A DNA stretch of 64,000 nucleotides from Trinickia dabaoshanensis. GTDB lineage: Bacteria > Pseudomonadota > Gammaproteobacteria > Burkholderiales > Burkholderiaceae. The DNA lies in NCBI RefSeq assembly GCF_002879885.1, contig NZ_PNYA01000028.1, positions 1-64,000 of the forward strand, written 5' to 3'. The first letter of the stretch is position 1. Every line of letters begins with the position of its first letter. Below, in pieces: positions 1 to 8,331 of the stretch. A program made the translations under genes and the position numbers. The notes beneath the pieces are model-generated. The model was not told the DNA's origin. It searched no databases and saw only the letters and a program-made list of their open reading frames with translations.

Positions 1-76
1 CTACAGCGGCTCATTGCCGAGTTCGCGGGCTTGCTCGCCCAAATCGCACCGCACCGTACCCACAGCGCTACCGCCC

Positions 77-112
77 AAAAAACAAACCCCATGCTCCGAA
101 AAACATGGGGTT
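77..112 (-). terminator. Intrinsic terminator after the lytic transglycosylase gene
   Basis: On the minus strand a 9-bp stem (AACCCCATG with CATGGGGTT, positions 112-104 and 93-85) with a 10-nt loop is followed by a T-rich run (complement of 83-77). It lies about 60 bp past the stop of the leftward transglycosylase gene, which it most likely ends. Confidence 0.7.
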
Positions 113-126
113 CGTCAGCAGTCTGA

Positions 127-149
127 GGCACCCGGGCGGGTGCCTTTTT
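127..149 (+). terminator. Intrinsic terminator for a rightward gene outside the window
   Basis: A 7-bp GC stem (GGCACCC with GGGTGCC, 127-133 and 138-144) is followed directly by five T residues (145-149) on the plus strand. It should end a rightward transcript entering from left of the window. With the adjacent minus-strand hairpin it forms a two-way terminator between converging genes. Confidence 0.7.
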
Positions 150-172
150 CACATCTGCGGAGCGAGCGTGCG

Positions 173-1300
173 TCATGCGCCGAGTTCGGTCGCGGCTCCA
201 TGATGCGCGGCGCTGGTATTGGTTGTGTCGTCCTCGGTGGGTGCCGCGGACGAATTCACCGCATTGGCCTTCGCCTGTACCGTCGCCGGATGATTGTTGC
301 TTTCGAGCGCGACCTGCACGCGCTTAGCGGCGGCAACCACCTGCTTTTGCGGCGCTTGCGGCGCGTTGATCGGCACCTGACGGCCGCGCGCGACGTCGCG
401 CAAGCGGCCACGTTCCGCCATGACCTTGGCGCCGTAGCCGCCGTCGTCCGGCGAAGTGGAGCCCACGTACAAGCGCAAGCCGTCGGGCAGCGAGCCGCCG
501 CGCGCGATGCAATCCTTCAGCACGACTGCGCCCACGGTAATGTTGGCGAGCGGCTGAAGCGCCGCGCCGGTACCGCCGAAATACTGAAATTTGTCCGAAT
601 GGACCTTCGACATCACCTGCATCAGTCCTTGCGCGCCGACACCGCTTTCCGCGTACGGATTGAAGCCCGATTCGATCGCCATCACGGCGAGCAGCAGCAG
701 CGGATCGAGCCCGACTTGACGACCCGTATCGAAGGCCGCCTTCACGAGTTCGCCGACCGGCTCTTGCGCTACGTGATAGCGGCGCGCCAAATACGACGTC
801 ACGAGCGCCTGCTCGCGCGCCGATACGAGCACACGATCGTCGCGCGCATCGGCCGAGACCGGCTGCGACGAGATCATTTTTGCCAGCAAGAACAAATTCG
901 ACGGCGTGATGCTCGCCGGCAGACGCAGATCCGGGGCAGAAGCCGCGGCCACCGTCAAACCGCTCCCACCGGTGCCGTCGAACGCGCCGTCGTAACGGGC
1001 CGTATCGAGGGTCGGGGTCTCGTCGGTGCCTTCCGGGTTAGCCGGGCCGAACCCGGGCAGCGGATGGCCGCTCAACAGCCGCGCCGGACCGGCCTGGACC
1101 GCGGCTTCGATGAACGGCATGAGGCGCGCCGCGAGCGTTCCGCGCACGGTCGGCAGCAGCCACAGCGCGAGGCCGCACAACACGGCGCACACACCGACGA
1201 CGCTGAACAGATGGTGACTGACACGCGTCCCACGGCGCAGTGCGGTTCGCACCGCTGCGCCTAAACTGCCTTCGGAACGCCACGATAACCAAGTATTCAT
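173..1300 (-). CDS. Lytic transglycosylase (SLT domain), membrane-anchored
   Basis: A 375-residue protein predicted to cleave peptidoglycan between MurNAc and GlcNAc, leaving anhydro-MurNAc ends. One hydrophobic segment at about residues 29-52 probably anchors it in the inner membrane facing the periplasm. The SLT domain lies at about residues 195-290. It has the catalytic-Glu motif AIESGFNPYAES and the following GAQGLMQVM loop, both typical of family 1 enzymes. The Ala/Asn-rich C-terminal tail looks disordered. The gene is leftward, ends at a strong terminator and is preceded by an unusually long structured leader. The ATG at 1300 follows a GGGAGAAC ribosome site. An ATG at 1313 is out of frame with this product. 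The family is clear; the precise subtype (MltC-, EmtA- or Slt-like) is not. Confidence 0.88.
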   Translation of the reverse strand: MNTWLSWRSEGSLGAAVRTALRRGTRVSHHLFSVVGVCAVLCGLALWLLPTVRGTLAARLMPFIEAAVQAGPARLLSGHPLPGFGPANPEGTDETPTLDTARYDGAFDGTGGSGLTVAAASAPDLRLPASITPSNLFLLAKMISSQPVSADARDDRVLVSAREQALVTSYLARRYHVAQEPVGELVKAAFDTGRQVGLDPLLLLAVMAIESGFNPYAESGVGAQGLMQVMSKVHSDKFQYFGGTGAALQPLANITVGAVVLKDCIARGGSLPDGLRLYVGSTSPDDGGYGAKVMAERGRLRDVARGRQVPINAPQAPQKQVVAAAKRVQVALESNNHPATVQAKANAVNSSAAPTEDDTTNTSAAHHGAATELGA

Positions 1301-1319
1301 TCAGTTCTCCCATTGAGCA

Positions 1320-1679
1320 TGGCTCGGCCTCGATGGGGACTACCGGCGCACGAAGCGCCTATCGAGTGAGCCAAGGCATCGCGGGCCTTGGTTGGACCAC
1401 GGCGACGCCGGGATACGGCACCCTACCGCGCTTGGCGGCAGCGAACCGTGTGGAGAGCCACATCGGAGCAAAAGGACCGGTGGCATGCCATCGGACACGC
1501 GCACAGTGGCTCTCACGCAAAGCCGGCGTCAATGCGCCGGCGGGAATGACAACTAATAGACCAATTTGACCGTTGAAGCGCCGTGCTGGGCGGCGAACGG
1601 TGACGCGACACTTCGCGTCGTGAGCTGGATCGAGGGCAGTGAACACACTCAAAACGACTTGGCCCCGCAGCCAATGTGG
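1320..1679 (-). ncRNA. Highly structured leader RNA or candidate ncRNA
   Basis: This roughly 360-nt gene-free stretch between the transglycosylase start and a minus-strand promoter is packed with perfect inverted repeats. The stems are 1602-1608/1613-1619 (7 bp), 1569-1574/1596-1601 enclosing 1579-1583/1591-1595, 1522-1528/1535-1541 (7 bp), 1453-1461/1506-1514 (9 bp, 44-nt interior that itself folds), 1371-1377/1385-1391 (7 bp), and 1345-1349/1355-1359 nested in 1329-1334/1361-1366. The last stem ends a few bases before the ribosome site of the downstream gene. I recognise no known family: no RNase P, tmRNA or common riboswitch core is visible. It may be a regulatory 5' leader or an independent RNA. 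Strand is inferred from the promoter at 1685-1712. Confidence 0.5.
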
Positions 1680-1684
1680 GACGG

Positions 1685-1712
1685 ATTCTAGCAGGCTTTT
1701 ATAGATCGTCAA
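1685..1712 (-). promoter_or_regulatory. Sigma-70-type promoter for the structured leader and transglycosylase
   Basis: On the minus strand TTGACG (1712-1707) and TAGAAT (1690-1685) are separated by 16 bp. This predicts a start near 1678 and a leader of about 380 nt before the transglycosylase ATG at 1300. Confidence 0.6.
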
Positions 1713-1906
1713 TGATACAAAAACTCAAACCCATAACAAAATGTAATTAAGGAACTATCGAAAACGGCCGATAACCATGCCCCACGCGCGTTTCCACCGT
1801 TTTTTGATGTGGACCTTCAGTCAACCCGGTTGACGCGCGCAGGTAAAATCGTCGCCTGTTTGGCGCCGACCGTCGTCGAAGCGCCCGTCGCACAACTATC
1901 GAACTT

Positions 1907-3481
1907 ATGAAATACAAGGACTTGCGGGACTTCATGGGCCGCCTCGAGGCGCTCGGCGAGCTGCGGCGCGTGCCGGAAAGCGTCTCGCCCGTGCTCGAGA
2001 TGACCGAACTTTGCGATCGCGTGCTACGCGCCGGCGGCCCCGCGCTGCTGTTCGAGGCCCCGGCAGGCCACGCCTTTCCCGTGCTCGGCAATCTGTTCGG
2101 CACTACGCGGCGGATCGCGCTCGGCATGGGGATCGACGAAACCGCCGCCGCCGAGGAAGGGGCGGCGCTGCGCTCGCTGCGCGATGTCGGACGGCTGCTG
2201 TCCGCGCTCAAGGAGCCGGAGCCGCCGAAGGGTCTCAAAGACGCCGGCAAGCTGCTGTCGCTCGCCAAGGCGGTCTGGGACATGGCGCCTAAGACGGTCA
2301 GCTCCCCGCCCTGCCAGGAAATCGTTTGGGAAGGCAACGATGTCGATCTCGCCCGCCTGCCGATTCAAACCTGTTGGCCCGGCGACGCCGGCCCGCTCGT
2401 CACCTGGGGGCTGACGGTCACGCGCGGTCCGAACAAGCCGCGCCAGAACCTCGGCATCTACCGCCAGCAGCTCATCGGCCGTAACAAGCTCATCATGCGC
2501 TGGCTCGCGCACCGCGGCGGCGCGCTCGATTTCCGGGAGTTCGCGCTGGCCAATCCCGGCAAGCCCTACCCCGTCGCGGTCGTGCTCGGCGCCGATCCGG
2601 CGACGATCCTCGGCGCCGTCACGCCGGTGCCCGACACGTTGTCCGAATATCAGTTCGCGGGGCTGCTGCGCGGCGCGCGCACGGAACTCGCGCGATGCCT
2701 GACGCCGGGACTCGAGACCTTGCAGGTGCCGGCTCGCGCTGAAATCGTGCTCGAAGGATTCCTCCACCCGCAAGAAGGCGAGCCGGCCGCGGCGCCTGCC
2801 GGTGCGCCCCCGCGCCCCTCGCAAAGCGCGACGGCGCGCTACGAGCACGCGCTCGAAGGACCGTACGGCGATCACACCGGCTACTACAACGAGCAGGAGT
2901 GGTTCCCCGTGTTCACGGTGGAGCGCATCACCATGCGCCGCGACGCCGTCTACCACTCGACCTATACGGGCAAACCGCCCGATGAGCCCGCCATGCTCGG
3001 CGTCGCGCTGAACGAGGTGTTCGTGCCGCTGCTGCAAAAGCAGTTTCCCGAGATCACCGATTTCTTTTTGCCGCCCGAAGGTTGCAGCTATCGGATGGCG
3101 ATCGTACAGATGAAGAAGAGCTACGCCGGGCACGCGAAACGCGTGATGTTCGGCGTATGGAGCTTCTTGCGGCAATTCATGTATACGAAGTTCATCGTGG
3201 TGGTCGATGAAGACGTGGACGTGCGCGATTGGAAGGAAGTCATCTGGGCGATCACGACGCGCGTCGATCCCTCGCGCGACACCGTACTCGTCGACCGAAC
3301 GCCGATCGATTATCTCGATTTCGCCTCCCCCGTCGCGGGCCTCGGCTCGAAGATGGGACTCGACGCCACCAACAAATGGCCGGGCGAAACCGATCGCGAA
3401 TGGGGCCGCCCCATCGCGATGGATGCCGCCGTGAAGACACGCATCGACGCTTTGTACGAACGCCTGGGGCTTGGCCGCTGA
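1907..3481 (+). CDS. ubiD: UbiD family 3-octaprenyl-4-hydroxybenzoate carboxy-lyase
   Basis: Decarboxylates 3-polyprenyl-4-hydroxybenzoate in ubiquinone synthesis, using the prenylated FMN made by UbiX. The 524-residue protein is slightly longer than the usual 490-500. It has the family's prFMN/metal-binding region [18 protein letters not shown] (about residues 182-199), the [12 protein letters not shown] stretch at about 320-331, and the conserved C-terminal [20 protein letters not shown] segment (about 474-493). An Ala/Pro-rich insertion at about residues 290-311 ([13 protein letters not shown]) interrupts the domain just before the GDHTG motif and explains the extra length. The ATG at 1907 gives the expected family N-terminus [10 protein letters not shown] LysE-type gene follows 63 bp downstream on the same strand. 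Confidence 0.95.
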   Translation: MKYKDLRDFMGRLEALGELRRVPESVSPVLEMTELCDRVLRAGGPALLFEAPAGHAFPVLGNLFGTTRRIALGMGIDETAAAEEGAALRSLRDVGRLLSALKEPEPPKGLKDAGKLLSLAKAVWDMAPKTVSSPPCQEIVWEGNDVDLARLPIQTCWPGDAGPLVTWGLTVTRGPNKPRQNLGIYRQQLIGRNKLIMRWLAHRGGALDFREFALANPGKPYPVAVVLGADPATILGAVTPVPDTLSEYQFAGLLRGARTELARCLTPGLETLQVPARAEIVLEGFLHPQEGEPAAAPAGAPPRPSQSATARYEHALEGPYGDHTGYYNEQEWFPVFTVERITMRRDAVYHSTYTGKPPDEPAMLGVALNEVFVPLLQKQFPEITDFFLPPEGCSYRMAIVQMKKSYAGHAKRVMFGVWSFLRQFMYTKFIVVVDEDVDVRDWKEVIWAITTRVDPSRDTVLVDRTPIDYLDFASPVAGLGSKMGLDATNKWPGETDREWGRPIAMDAAVKTRIDALYERLGLGR

Positions 3482-3544
3482 ATTCGCGGCGCGCCCGTTT
3501 CCTATTCCATTCTCGATACTGACTACTGACGCATCGCGCTAGAC

Positions 3545-4210
3545 ATGCAACCGGCTTCCCTGCTGTCCAACGGATTCTTTCTTTCGCTGTCGTTGTGCCT
3601 CGACATCGGCATCGTGAATGTCGCGATTCTCTCGCGCACCCTCTCTCACGGCTTCCGGCCGGGGTTTTGGCTCGGGCTCGGCTCGTGCATCGGCGATCTG
3701 GTCTACGCCACGTTGGCGCTCGCGGGTATGTCGGCGCTGCTGCGATTCGACACGGTGCGCTGGGTGGTCTGGATCGGCGGCGCGGCGATGCTGCTGTTCT
3801 TGACCTGGAAGATGGCGCGCGAAGCACTCTCGCCCGCGCGGGCGACGCAAAGCCTCGGCGATGAGCCCGAGGCGAGCCCGATGCGCGCATTCGCGCGCGG
3901 TGCGGCACTCGCGATGTCGTCGCCGTCCGCAATCTTGTGGTTCGCGGCGGTCGGCGGCGCGCTAATCGCCAAAGCCGGTGCGACGAGCACGAGCAGCGCA
4001 TCGCTGTTTCTGGGGGGCTTCTTTCTGGGCGGACTCGCGTGGACCGTGTTCATCTGCACGCTGGCGAGCCAGGGCAGGAAACACGCGGGCGCCTCGTTGT
4101 TGCGCGGATGCCATGTCGTTTCCGCCCTGCTCTTCGCGTACTTGTCGTACAGCGTGATCGTGGACGGCTACCGCGACTTGATCGTCCATACGGCACGCGC
4201 CTCGATCTAA
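3545..4210 (+). CDS. LysE family translocator
   Basis: A 221-residue inner-membrane protein of the LysE/RhtB superfamily, which exports amino acids or related small molecules. About six hydrophobic segments are visible: residues 7-30, 38-64, 70-92, about 116-140, about 146-170 and about 185-208. The N-terminal LDIGIVNVAILSRTLSHGF matches the family's GP(G/N) entry helix in position, but the usual GPG is replaced by DIG, so substrate cannot be inferred. It lies 63 bp after ubiD on the same strand and may be co-transcribed. No Shine-Dalgarno is obvious before the ATG. Confidence 0.8.
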   Translation: MQPASLLSNGFFLSLSLCLDIGIVNVAILSRTLSHGFRPGFWLGLGSCIGDLVYATLALAGMSALLRFDTVRWVVWIGGAAMLLFLTWKMAREALSPARATQSLGDEPEASPMRAFARGAALAMSSPSAILWFAAVGGALIAKAGATSTSSASLFLGGFFLGGLAWTVFICTLASQGRKHAGASLLRGCHVVSALLFAYLSYSVIVDGYRDLIVHTARASI

Positions 4211-4243
4211 GGGGGCGCCAATCCGCAGCCGGTCAGCCGCGCC

Positions 4244-4549
4244 TTACCATCCGCGATAGTACGGATGATGATGCCAATAGTGATGGCGGTAGTATCCGCC
4301 GCCGTAATACCCCCCGCCGTAATACCCGCCGACGACCACCGGAGGCGGCCCATAGTAGACCGGCGGCGGCGGAGCGTAATAAACGGGCGGCGGCGGAGCG
4401 TAATAGACGGGCGGCGGCGGGGCATAGACGGGATAAGCAGGCGCGACCGGAATGCCGATGCCGACACCGATCGATACATGCGCCTGTGCCGTCGCGGCGA
4501 ACCCCGCGCTCAATGCTGCAACGGCAACCAACGAAGCGAGCTTTCTCAT
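4244..4549 (-). CDS. Exported PXPV/tyrosine-proline repeat protein
   Basis: A 101-residue protein with a clear signal peptide (MRKLASLVAVAALSAGFA...AQA, cleavage near residue 23). Next is a Gly/Val stretch, then three to four near-identical PPPPVYYAP repeats, a GGYYGGGYY repeat, and a His/Tyr-rich end (YYRHHYWHHHPYYRGW). Such Pro-Tyr-Val repeat proteins are common in Burkholderia envelopes, but their function is unknown to me; the His-rich tail could bind metal. The ATG at 4549 is preferred over an in-frame ATG at 4600. It has AGAGGAACAG upstream and places the signal peptide at the N-terminus. Confidence 0.75.
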   Translation of the reverse strand: MRKLASLVAVAALSAGFAATAQAHVSIGVGIGIPVAPAYPVYAPPPPVYYAPPPPVYYAPPPPVYYGPPPVVVGGYYGGGYYGGGYYRHHYWHHHPYYRGW

Positions 4550-4843
4550 ACTGTTCCTCTGGCGAATATGCAGGCGGCTCGCCGAATCGCCAAGCGGCAC
4601 GACTGCAATCTACCTATTCAATGTATCGAAAAAGCAGCGCCGGAGGGCTCGGCATTTGTTGCAAATTGCAATGGGGGCGCGGCTGGACAGCCGCGTAGGC
4701 GGGCACCGGCCAGGCGTAGGCAAGCGCGATGGGTGAATTTTTACCGCTCAGCGGACCCGCAGTCCCCTATCGTCGGTAATGTTTAATTACAAATTAGTGG
4801 CGGGCGAGCCCGCTTTCCGGCGCCCCGCCCGCCGCCCAGGCAT
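4550..4843. other. Intergenic region
   Basis: Nothing coding is supported here. It holds the upstream region of the repeat-protein gene at its left end and the 3' end of the small gene at 4844-5005 at its right. No repeat or RNA gene was recognised. Confidence 0.5.
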
Positions 4844-5005
4844 TCATCCCACTTTGACGTAGGTGAATTCGCGCGTGATGCTAGGAGGCACGTACGCTTC
4901 CCCGATCTTGACGCGCGGCGTGAGCCGCTTTTTTTGATCCCACCAGAGCCGGCGTTGAGCGCGACTGAGAAACCGCAGATGCTTACGGTATGAAAAAACG
5001 TTCAT
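4844..5005 (-). CDS. Small hypothetical protein, 53 aa
   Basis: Encodes a basic 53-residue protein starting MNVFSYRKHLRFLSRAQRR and ending FTYVKVG. The ATG at 5005 is preceded by a strong GGGAGG ribosome site 6 bp upstream, the main evidence that the frame is real. No membrane segment or known domain is visible. An in-frame ATG at 5035 exists but lacks a ribosome site. Function unknown. Confidence 0.5.
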   Translation of the reverse strand: MNVFSYRKHLRFLSRAQRRLWWDQKKRLTPRVKIGEAYVPPSITREFTYVKVG

Positions 5006-5262
5006 CGTGACCTCCCATGCATGGCTGCGACGCAAGAGCGAAGAACGAAGCGCGTACCTCCGGTGCCGGCCGTCTTTCGCCAGCCGCGCCTCTCAATACC
5101 ACGCCCGAAACGCATCGAAGAAAATAGGCACGAACCCCCGTTGCGGAACGCCACGCGGCAATATAGGCCGACCGGTCATTCCATTCGGGCACCGATGCGC
5201 GATACTGACGGCCTAGTCACTACCATCGGACGAAAGGCTCATTCACCTCGTCCCCCTCGACC

Positions 5263-6183
5263 ATGCCGCTCCCAGCTACTCCTCGACTCGGATTCATCGG
5301 CGCGGGCCGCTTGGCCAAGTGCCTGGCCGCGGGCTTCGCACGGGCGGGCTACGCCGTCGAGGCCGTCACCTCGCGCTCACCCGAGTCCGCCGCCCAACTG
5401 GCCGCCGCCCTTCCGCGCTGCCGCGCCTTCAGCGACGCGCAGGCCGTCGTCGACCACGCCGACGTTGTCTTTTTAGCGGTTCCCGATGACAACATCGGTA
5501 CGATCGCGAACAGTCTGCGATTCCCCGCCGATCGCCAGGACTCCGTTGCGCTCGTGCATTGCAGCGGCGCGACCGGCGTCGAGGTGCTGGCATCGGCGCG
5601 CGCGCAAGGCGCCTCGATCGGCGGTTTCCACCCGCTGTACCTCTTCAGCGGCGACGATGGGGACCTCGAACGCATTGCCGGCTGCTCGATCACCGTGGAA
5701 GCGGATGTCGAACTGGCCGCGCTTCTCGGCGCGCTCGCGCATGCGCTCGGCTGCGAGATACTGACGCTCGCCGGCGCGCAACGCATGCTGTACCACGGCG
5801 CGGCGCATTACGCCGCCAGCTTTGCGCTGGCGGGCCTGGCCGAGGCCGTCGAGATCTGGCGCACGCTTGGATTCGACGAGGCACAATCGCTGCGGGCGCT
5901 GTTGCCGATGATGGCCGGCACCGTGCAGGCCGCCCGCGCGAAGGGCTTATCCGGCGCGTTGGCCGGACCGGTGTCGCGCGGCGACGCCGCCTTGCTGGAA
6001 CGGCAACTCGCCGCGTTCGAAACGCTCGGAGCCGACCATGCGATGCTCTATGCGCTCATGACGCGCCGGGCGCTCTCCCTCGCAGGCCGTCGCGAGCGCC
6101 CACCGCCGTCGATGGACGCTATGACCGAGGCGACCCAAGCGACGCTCTCGCGCGCGTTCGCGCGAAGTGCAAGCGCGACGTAA
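5263..6183 (+). CDS. Rossmann-like and DUF2520 domain oxidoreductase
   Basis: A 306-residue protein with an N-terminal NAD(P)-binding Rossmann fold (RLGFIGAGRLAKCLA, about residues 8-22). A C-terminal all-helical DUF2520 domain follows at about 140-265, including HPLYLF near 123 and AHYAASFALAGLAEAVEIW near 180. The architecture resembles pyrroline-5-carboxylate reductase and ketopantoate reductase, but the substrate is unknown. It is rightward and followed after 73 bp by an EthD gene. The ATG gives the expected short lead into the glycine-rich loop. Confidence 0.85.
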   Translation: MPLPATPRLGFIGAGRLAKCLAAGFARAGYAVEAVTSRSPESAAQLAAALPRCRAFSDAQAVVDHADVVFLAVPDDNIGTIANSLRFPADRQDSVALVHCSGATGVEVLASARAQGASIGGFHPLYLFSGDDGDLERIAGCSITVEADVELAALLGALAHALGCEILTLAGAQRMLYHGAAHYAASFALAGLAEAVEIWRTLGFDEAQSLRALLPMMAGTVQAARAKGLSGALAGPVSRGDAALLERQLAAFETLGADHAMLYALMTRRALSLAGRRERPPPSMDAMTEATQATLSRAFARSASAT

Positions 6184-6256
6184 GCCGTGATATGGTGACG
6201 ACCGGCGCCCTGCGGACCGCCTCGGCGCCACCTACCAACCTGACGAGAACGCAAAA

Positions 6257-6574
6257 ATGATCAAGGTCAGCATCCTTTATCCTTTTCGGGAAAACGTCCG
6301 CTTCGACGTCGAGTACTATTGCAACCGGCACATGCCGCTCGCGGCCAAGCATTTCGGATCGGCGCTAAAGGGATGGTCCGTCGATAAGGCGATCAGCGGC
6401 GGCGAGCCGAACTCGGCGCCGGGATTCGTGGCCGCCGGCCATTTTTTGTTCGAATCGGTGGACGCGTTCAAGCAGGTGTTCGAACCGGCAGCCGCGGAAC
6501 TCGTGGCAGACATACCGAATTACACCGACAGCACTCCGCAGATCTTGATCAGCGACGTGATCGTAAACGTTTGA
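6257..6574 (+). CDS. EthD family protein
   Basis: A 105-residue single-domain protein of the EthD ferredoxin-like (dimeric alpha-beta barrel) family. The N-terminal strand IKVSILYPF, the YYCNRHMPLAAKHFG motif (about residues 22-36) and the C-terminal PQILISDVIVN are typical. EthD was named for a protein needed for ethyl tert-butyl ether degradation; most homologues have no proven role. It sits between the DUF2520 gene and yggT on the same strand and is probably cytoplasmic. Confidence 0.8.
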   Translation: MIKVSILYPFRENVRFDVEYYCNRHMPLAAKHFGSALKGWSVDKAISGGEPNSAPGFVAAGHFLFESVDAFKQVFEPAAAELVADIPNYTDSTPQILISDVIVNV

Positions 6575-6665
6575 CGGGTGCCCGCCGCACTACCCCGTAG
6601 TTGAGACGGCACGCGCTTGCACGGCGCGCGCCGAGCAGGACACTCAAAGAAGGAAAGGATCGAAG

Positions 6666-7229
6666 ATGTTCGGGGATATTGCCCGTTTTCTGCTCAATAC
6701 CGTTTTCACGTTGTTCGGCGCCGCGCTCGTTCTGCGCGCGTGGATGCAGGTCGTACGCCTGCCGCCGTACAACCCCGTGTCGAACGCCATTTTTCAGGCG
6801 ACGAATTGGCTCGTCTTGCCGCTCAGACGCGCGCTGCCCAGCGCCCGGCGCGTGGACGTGGCGAGCTTGGTCGCGGCGCTGTTGGCGGCCATCGTGTACG
6901 TCGTCGCGATGGTGGCGATCGCGGGCGTCGATCCGCTTGCGGTTGCGCCGATCATCGCGGTCGTGTCCTTGCTGACGCTCGTCAAATGGGCACTGAATCT
7001 CGTGATCTGGCTGACGATTCTGATGGCGCTGCTGTCCTGGCTGAACCCGCACTCGCCGGCCATGCCGATTCTCTATCAGCTCACCGCTCCGTTTCTGAAT
7101 CCGCTGCGGCGCGTGATCCCGAATCTCGGCGGCATCGACCTCTCACCGATTCTGCTCTTCGTGATCGTGCAGGTTCTGCTGATGGTCGTCACGCGTATGG
7201 CCGTATCGCTGACCCTTTTCGGCATCTAG
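6666..7229 (+). CDS. YggT family membrane protein
   Basis: A 187-residue integral membrane protein with two YggT repeats, each a helical hairpin. The first (about residues 7-85) contains WMQVVRLPPYNPVSNAIFQATNWLVLPLRR. The second (about residues 100-180) contains LSWLNPHSP and FLNPLRRVIPNLGGIDLSPI. The NP...LR(R/K)..P motif occurs in each half. YggT proteins are linked to osmotic-stress and cation tolerance and to cell division, but the molecular role is unsettled. An AAAGGA site precedes the ATG. Confidence 0.88.
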   Translation: MFGDIARFLLNTVFTLFGAALVLRAWMQVVRLPPYNPVSNAIFQATNWLVLPLRRALPSARRVDVASLVAALLAAIVYVVAMVAIAGVDPLAVAPIIAVVSLLTLVKWALNLVIWLTILMALLSWLNPHSPAMPILYQLTAPFLNPLRRVIPNLGGIDLSPILLFVIVQVLLMVVTRMAVSLTLFGI

Positions 7230-7256
7230 CGCCGAGCGCTTGTCGCACCGCACCGG

Positions 7257-7589
7257 TCACGCGTCGGAACCGATGACGCCGAACGTGGCCGGAATCACCG
7301 TATAGACTGCCCGCACCTGCTCCTGCGAAACGAGGTGGATGAGTTGGCGTGCCTCGGCCTCGGTGGCGACGAACTCTACTTCGACCGTCAACGACCCCTG
7401 CAACTCGAAAAAGCGGTCTTCGTGCAAGACCCGGTGCGCGCCGAAGCCGGCCATGGCCCGGAACGCCGAGCCGCCCATGACGCCGAGTTCCTTTGCGCAG
7501 CCCAGCAGCCACTGCCACAGCAGCTTGCCGTGCAACCGGTGGTTTTCGTGCAGGTAGAACCGCAACAACACGTATTGCTCGGCTTGCAT
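7257..7589 (-). CDS. DUF190 protein, fluoride-associated PII-like
   Basis: A 110-residue DUF190 protein with a PII-like ferredoxin fold. Visible features are the N-terminal YVLLRFYLHENHRLHGKLL, the central GVMGGSAFRAMAGFG and LPVTVE-like SLTVEVEFV strand. DUF190 genes are very often adjacent to crcB. Here it lies 103 bp downstream of crcB on the same strand, so it probably belongs to the same fluoride-controlled transcript. Its role is unknown; sensing or modulating the channel is an inference. Confidence 0.85.
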   Translation of the reverse strand: MQAEQYVLLRFYLHENHRLHGKLLWQWLLGCAKELGVMGGSAFRAMAGFGAHRVLHEDRFFELQGSLTVEVEFVATEAEARQLIHLVSQEQVRAVYTVIPATFGVIGSDA

Positions 7590-7692
7590 ACAGCCTCCTG
7601 GCGATAACGTGGTATTGCTCCGATTGTGCCTCGCGTCGAGCGCGGCTACAACGGCGGGATGTTCCCGCCAAACACGGCCACGCGCGCACGCA

Positions 7693-8079
7693 TCAAGCGG
7701 CGATGAGCCATACGCGCGCCATCCACATCCCGAGCGCCGTCAGCGCGAACGAACCGAACAAATGCACGCCGGCCTCGGCCAGCGCCCAGCCCAACTGGCC
7801 CTGGGCGAGCGAGGTGACGACTTCCGCCGAAAACGTCGAAAACGTCGTCAAGCCGCCCATGAAACCCGTGATGACGAATAGGCGCCATTCGGGCGGCAAG
7901 CCTGCCTTCACGCTGAAAAATACCGCGGCGATGCCGATCAAGAAACCGCCGATCAGGTTCGCTGCAAGCGTGCCGAGCGGAATGGCGGGAAAGACGGCAT
8001 TCAAGCCGAGGCTCAGCGCCCAGCGCAGCAACGCACCGCAGCCGGCGCCGATAAAGATCGAGAGAATCGAGTAGATCAC
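7693..8079 (-). CDS. crcB: Fluoride channel CrcB/Fluc
   Basis: A 128-residue, four-helix inner-membrane protein that exports fluoride as an antiparallel dimer. The family motifs are present: [10 protein letters not shown] near residue 12, [16 protein letters not shown] (about residues 34-49) and [15 protein letters not shown] (about residues 72-86), whose TTFST segment includes pore-lining residues. Length is standard. A fluoride riboswitch lies about 90 bp upstream in the same leader, and the DUF190 gene follows. This strongly supports a fluoride-resistance unit. Confidence 0.95.
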   Translation of the reverse strand: MIYSILSIFIGAGCGALLRWALSLGLNAVFPAIPLGTLAANLIGGFLIGIAAVFFSVKAGLPPEWRLFVITGFMGGLTTFSTFSAEVVTSLAQGQLGWALAEAGVHLFGSFALTALGMWMARVWLIAA

Positions 8080-8126
8080 AACGGAGGTCCAGGTTCGAAT
8101 CGTATTTTCAATCGAACCGGCCGGGC

Positions 8127-8217
8127 GGCGTTAAGCGAGAACGCCTACCGATTCCGGCTCGGGAATGGTAGGCATCATCAGCCGCAAAGGGCGGTTAAAG
8201 GAGGAATGCCATCTCCC
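8127..8217 (-). promoter_or_regulatory. Fluoride (crcB-type) riboswitch with expression platform
   Basis: Read on the minus strand, 8217-8167 contains the fluoride aptamer landmarks in order: GGGAGATGGCATTCCTCC, TTAACCGCC and GGCTGATGATGCCTAC. The 3' aptamer strand GCCTACC (8173-8167) can instead pair with GGTAGGC (8149-8143). An inner ATTCC/GGAAT extends this into a nearly continuous 12-bp hairpin. A further hairpin (8127-8132/8140-8145) follows. With no T-run, control is more likely translational or by anti-structure than by simple termination. crcB starts at 8079, so fluoride binding probably raises crcB-DUF190 expression. Confidence 0.9.
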
Positions 8218-8331
8218 GTGCGCACCGCGCAACGAGCAGGCCCGCTCGCGCCCGCGCGACAACGCGCTACTTTAGGGGTTTGAGGCAAGCCGCGCAAGAT
8301 CGCCCTCGACGGGCTCGAACGGGCTTAGAAG

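Noticed and set aside
1-126. An open rightward frame at the left edge (…AEFAGLLAQIAPHRTHS…)
   Set aside because: It runs through the minus-strand terminator stem and stops at the next hairpin. Without upstream sequence it cannot be told from chance.
14-1264. A rightward frame of 416 codons opposite the transglycosylase gene
   Set aside because: It is the mirror of a real SLT-domain gene, is Arg-rich, and has no domain; such long antisense frames are expected at this GC content.
1320-1679. RNase P RNA, tmRNA or 6S RNA in the structured leader
   Set aside because: No RNase P core, no tmRNA tRNA-like ends with a tag frame, and no clear 6S central bubble were found.
1359-1712. A leftward frame of 117 codons in the structured leader
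   Set aside because: It starts inside the promoter's -35 box, has no ribosome site, and covers hairpins, so it is not a likely gene.
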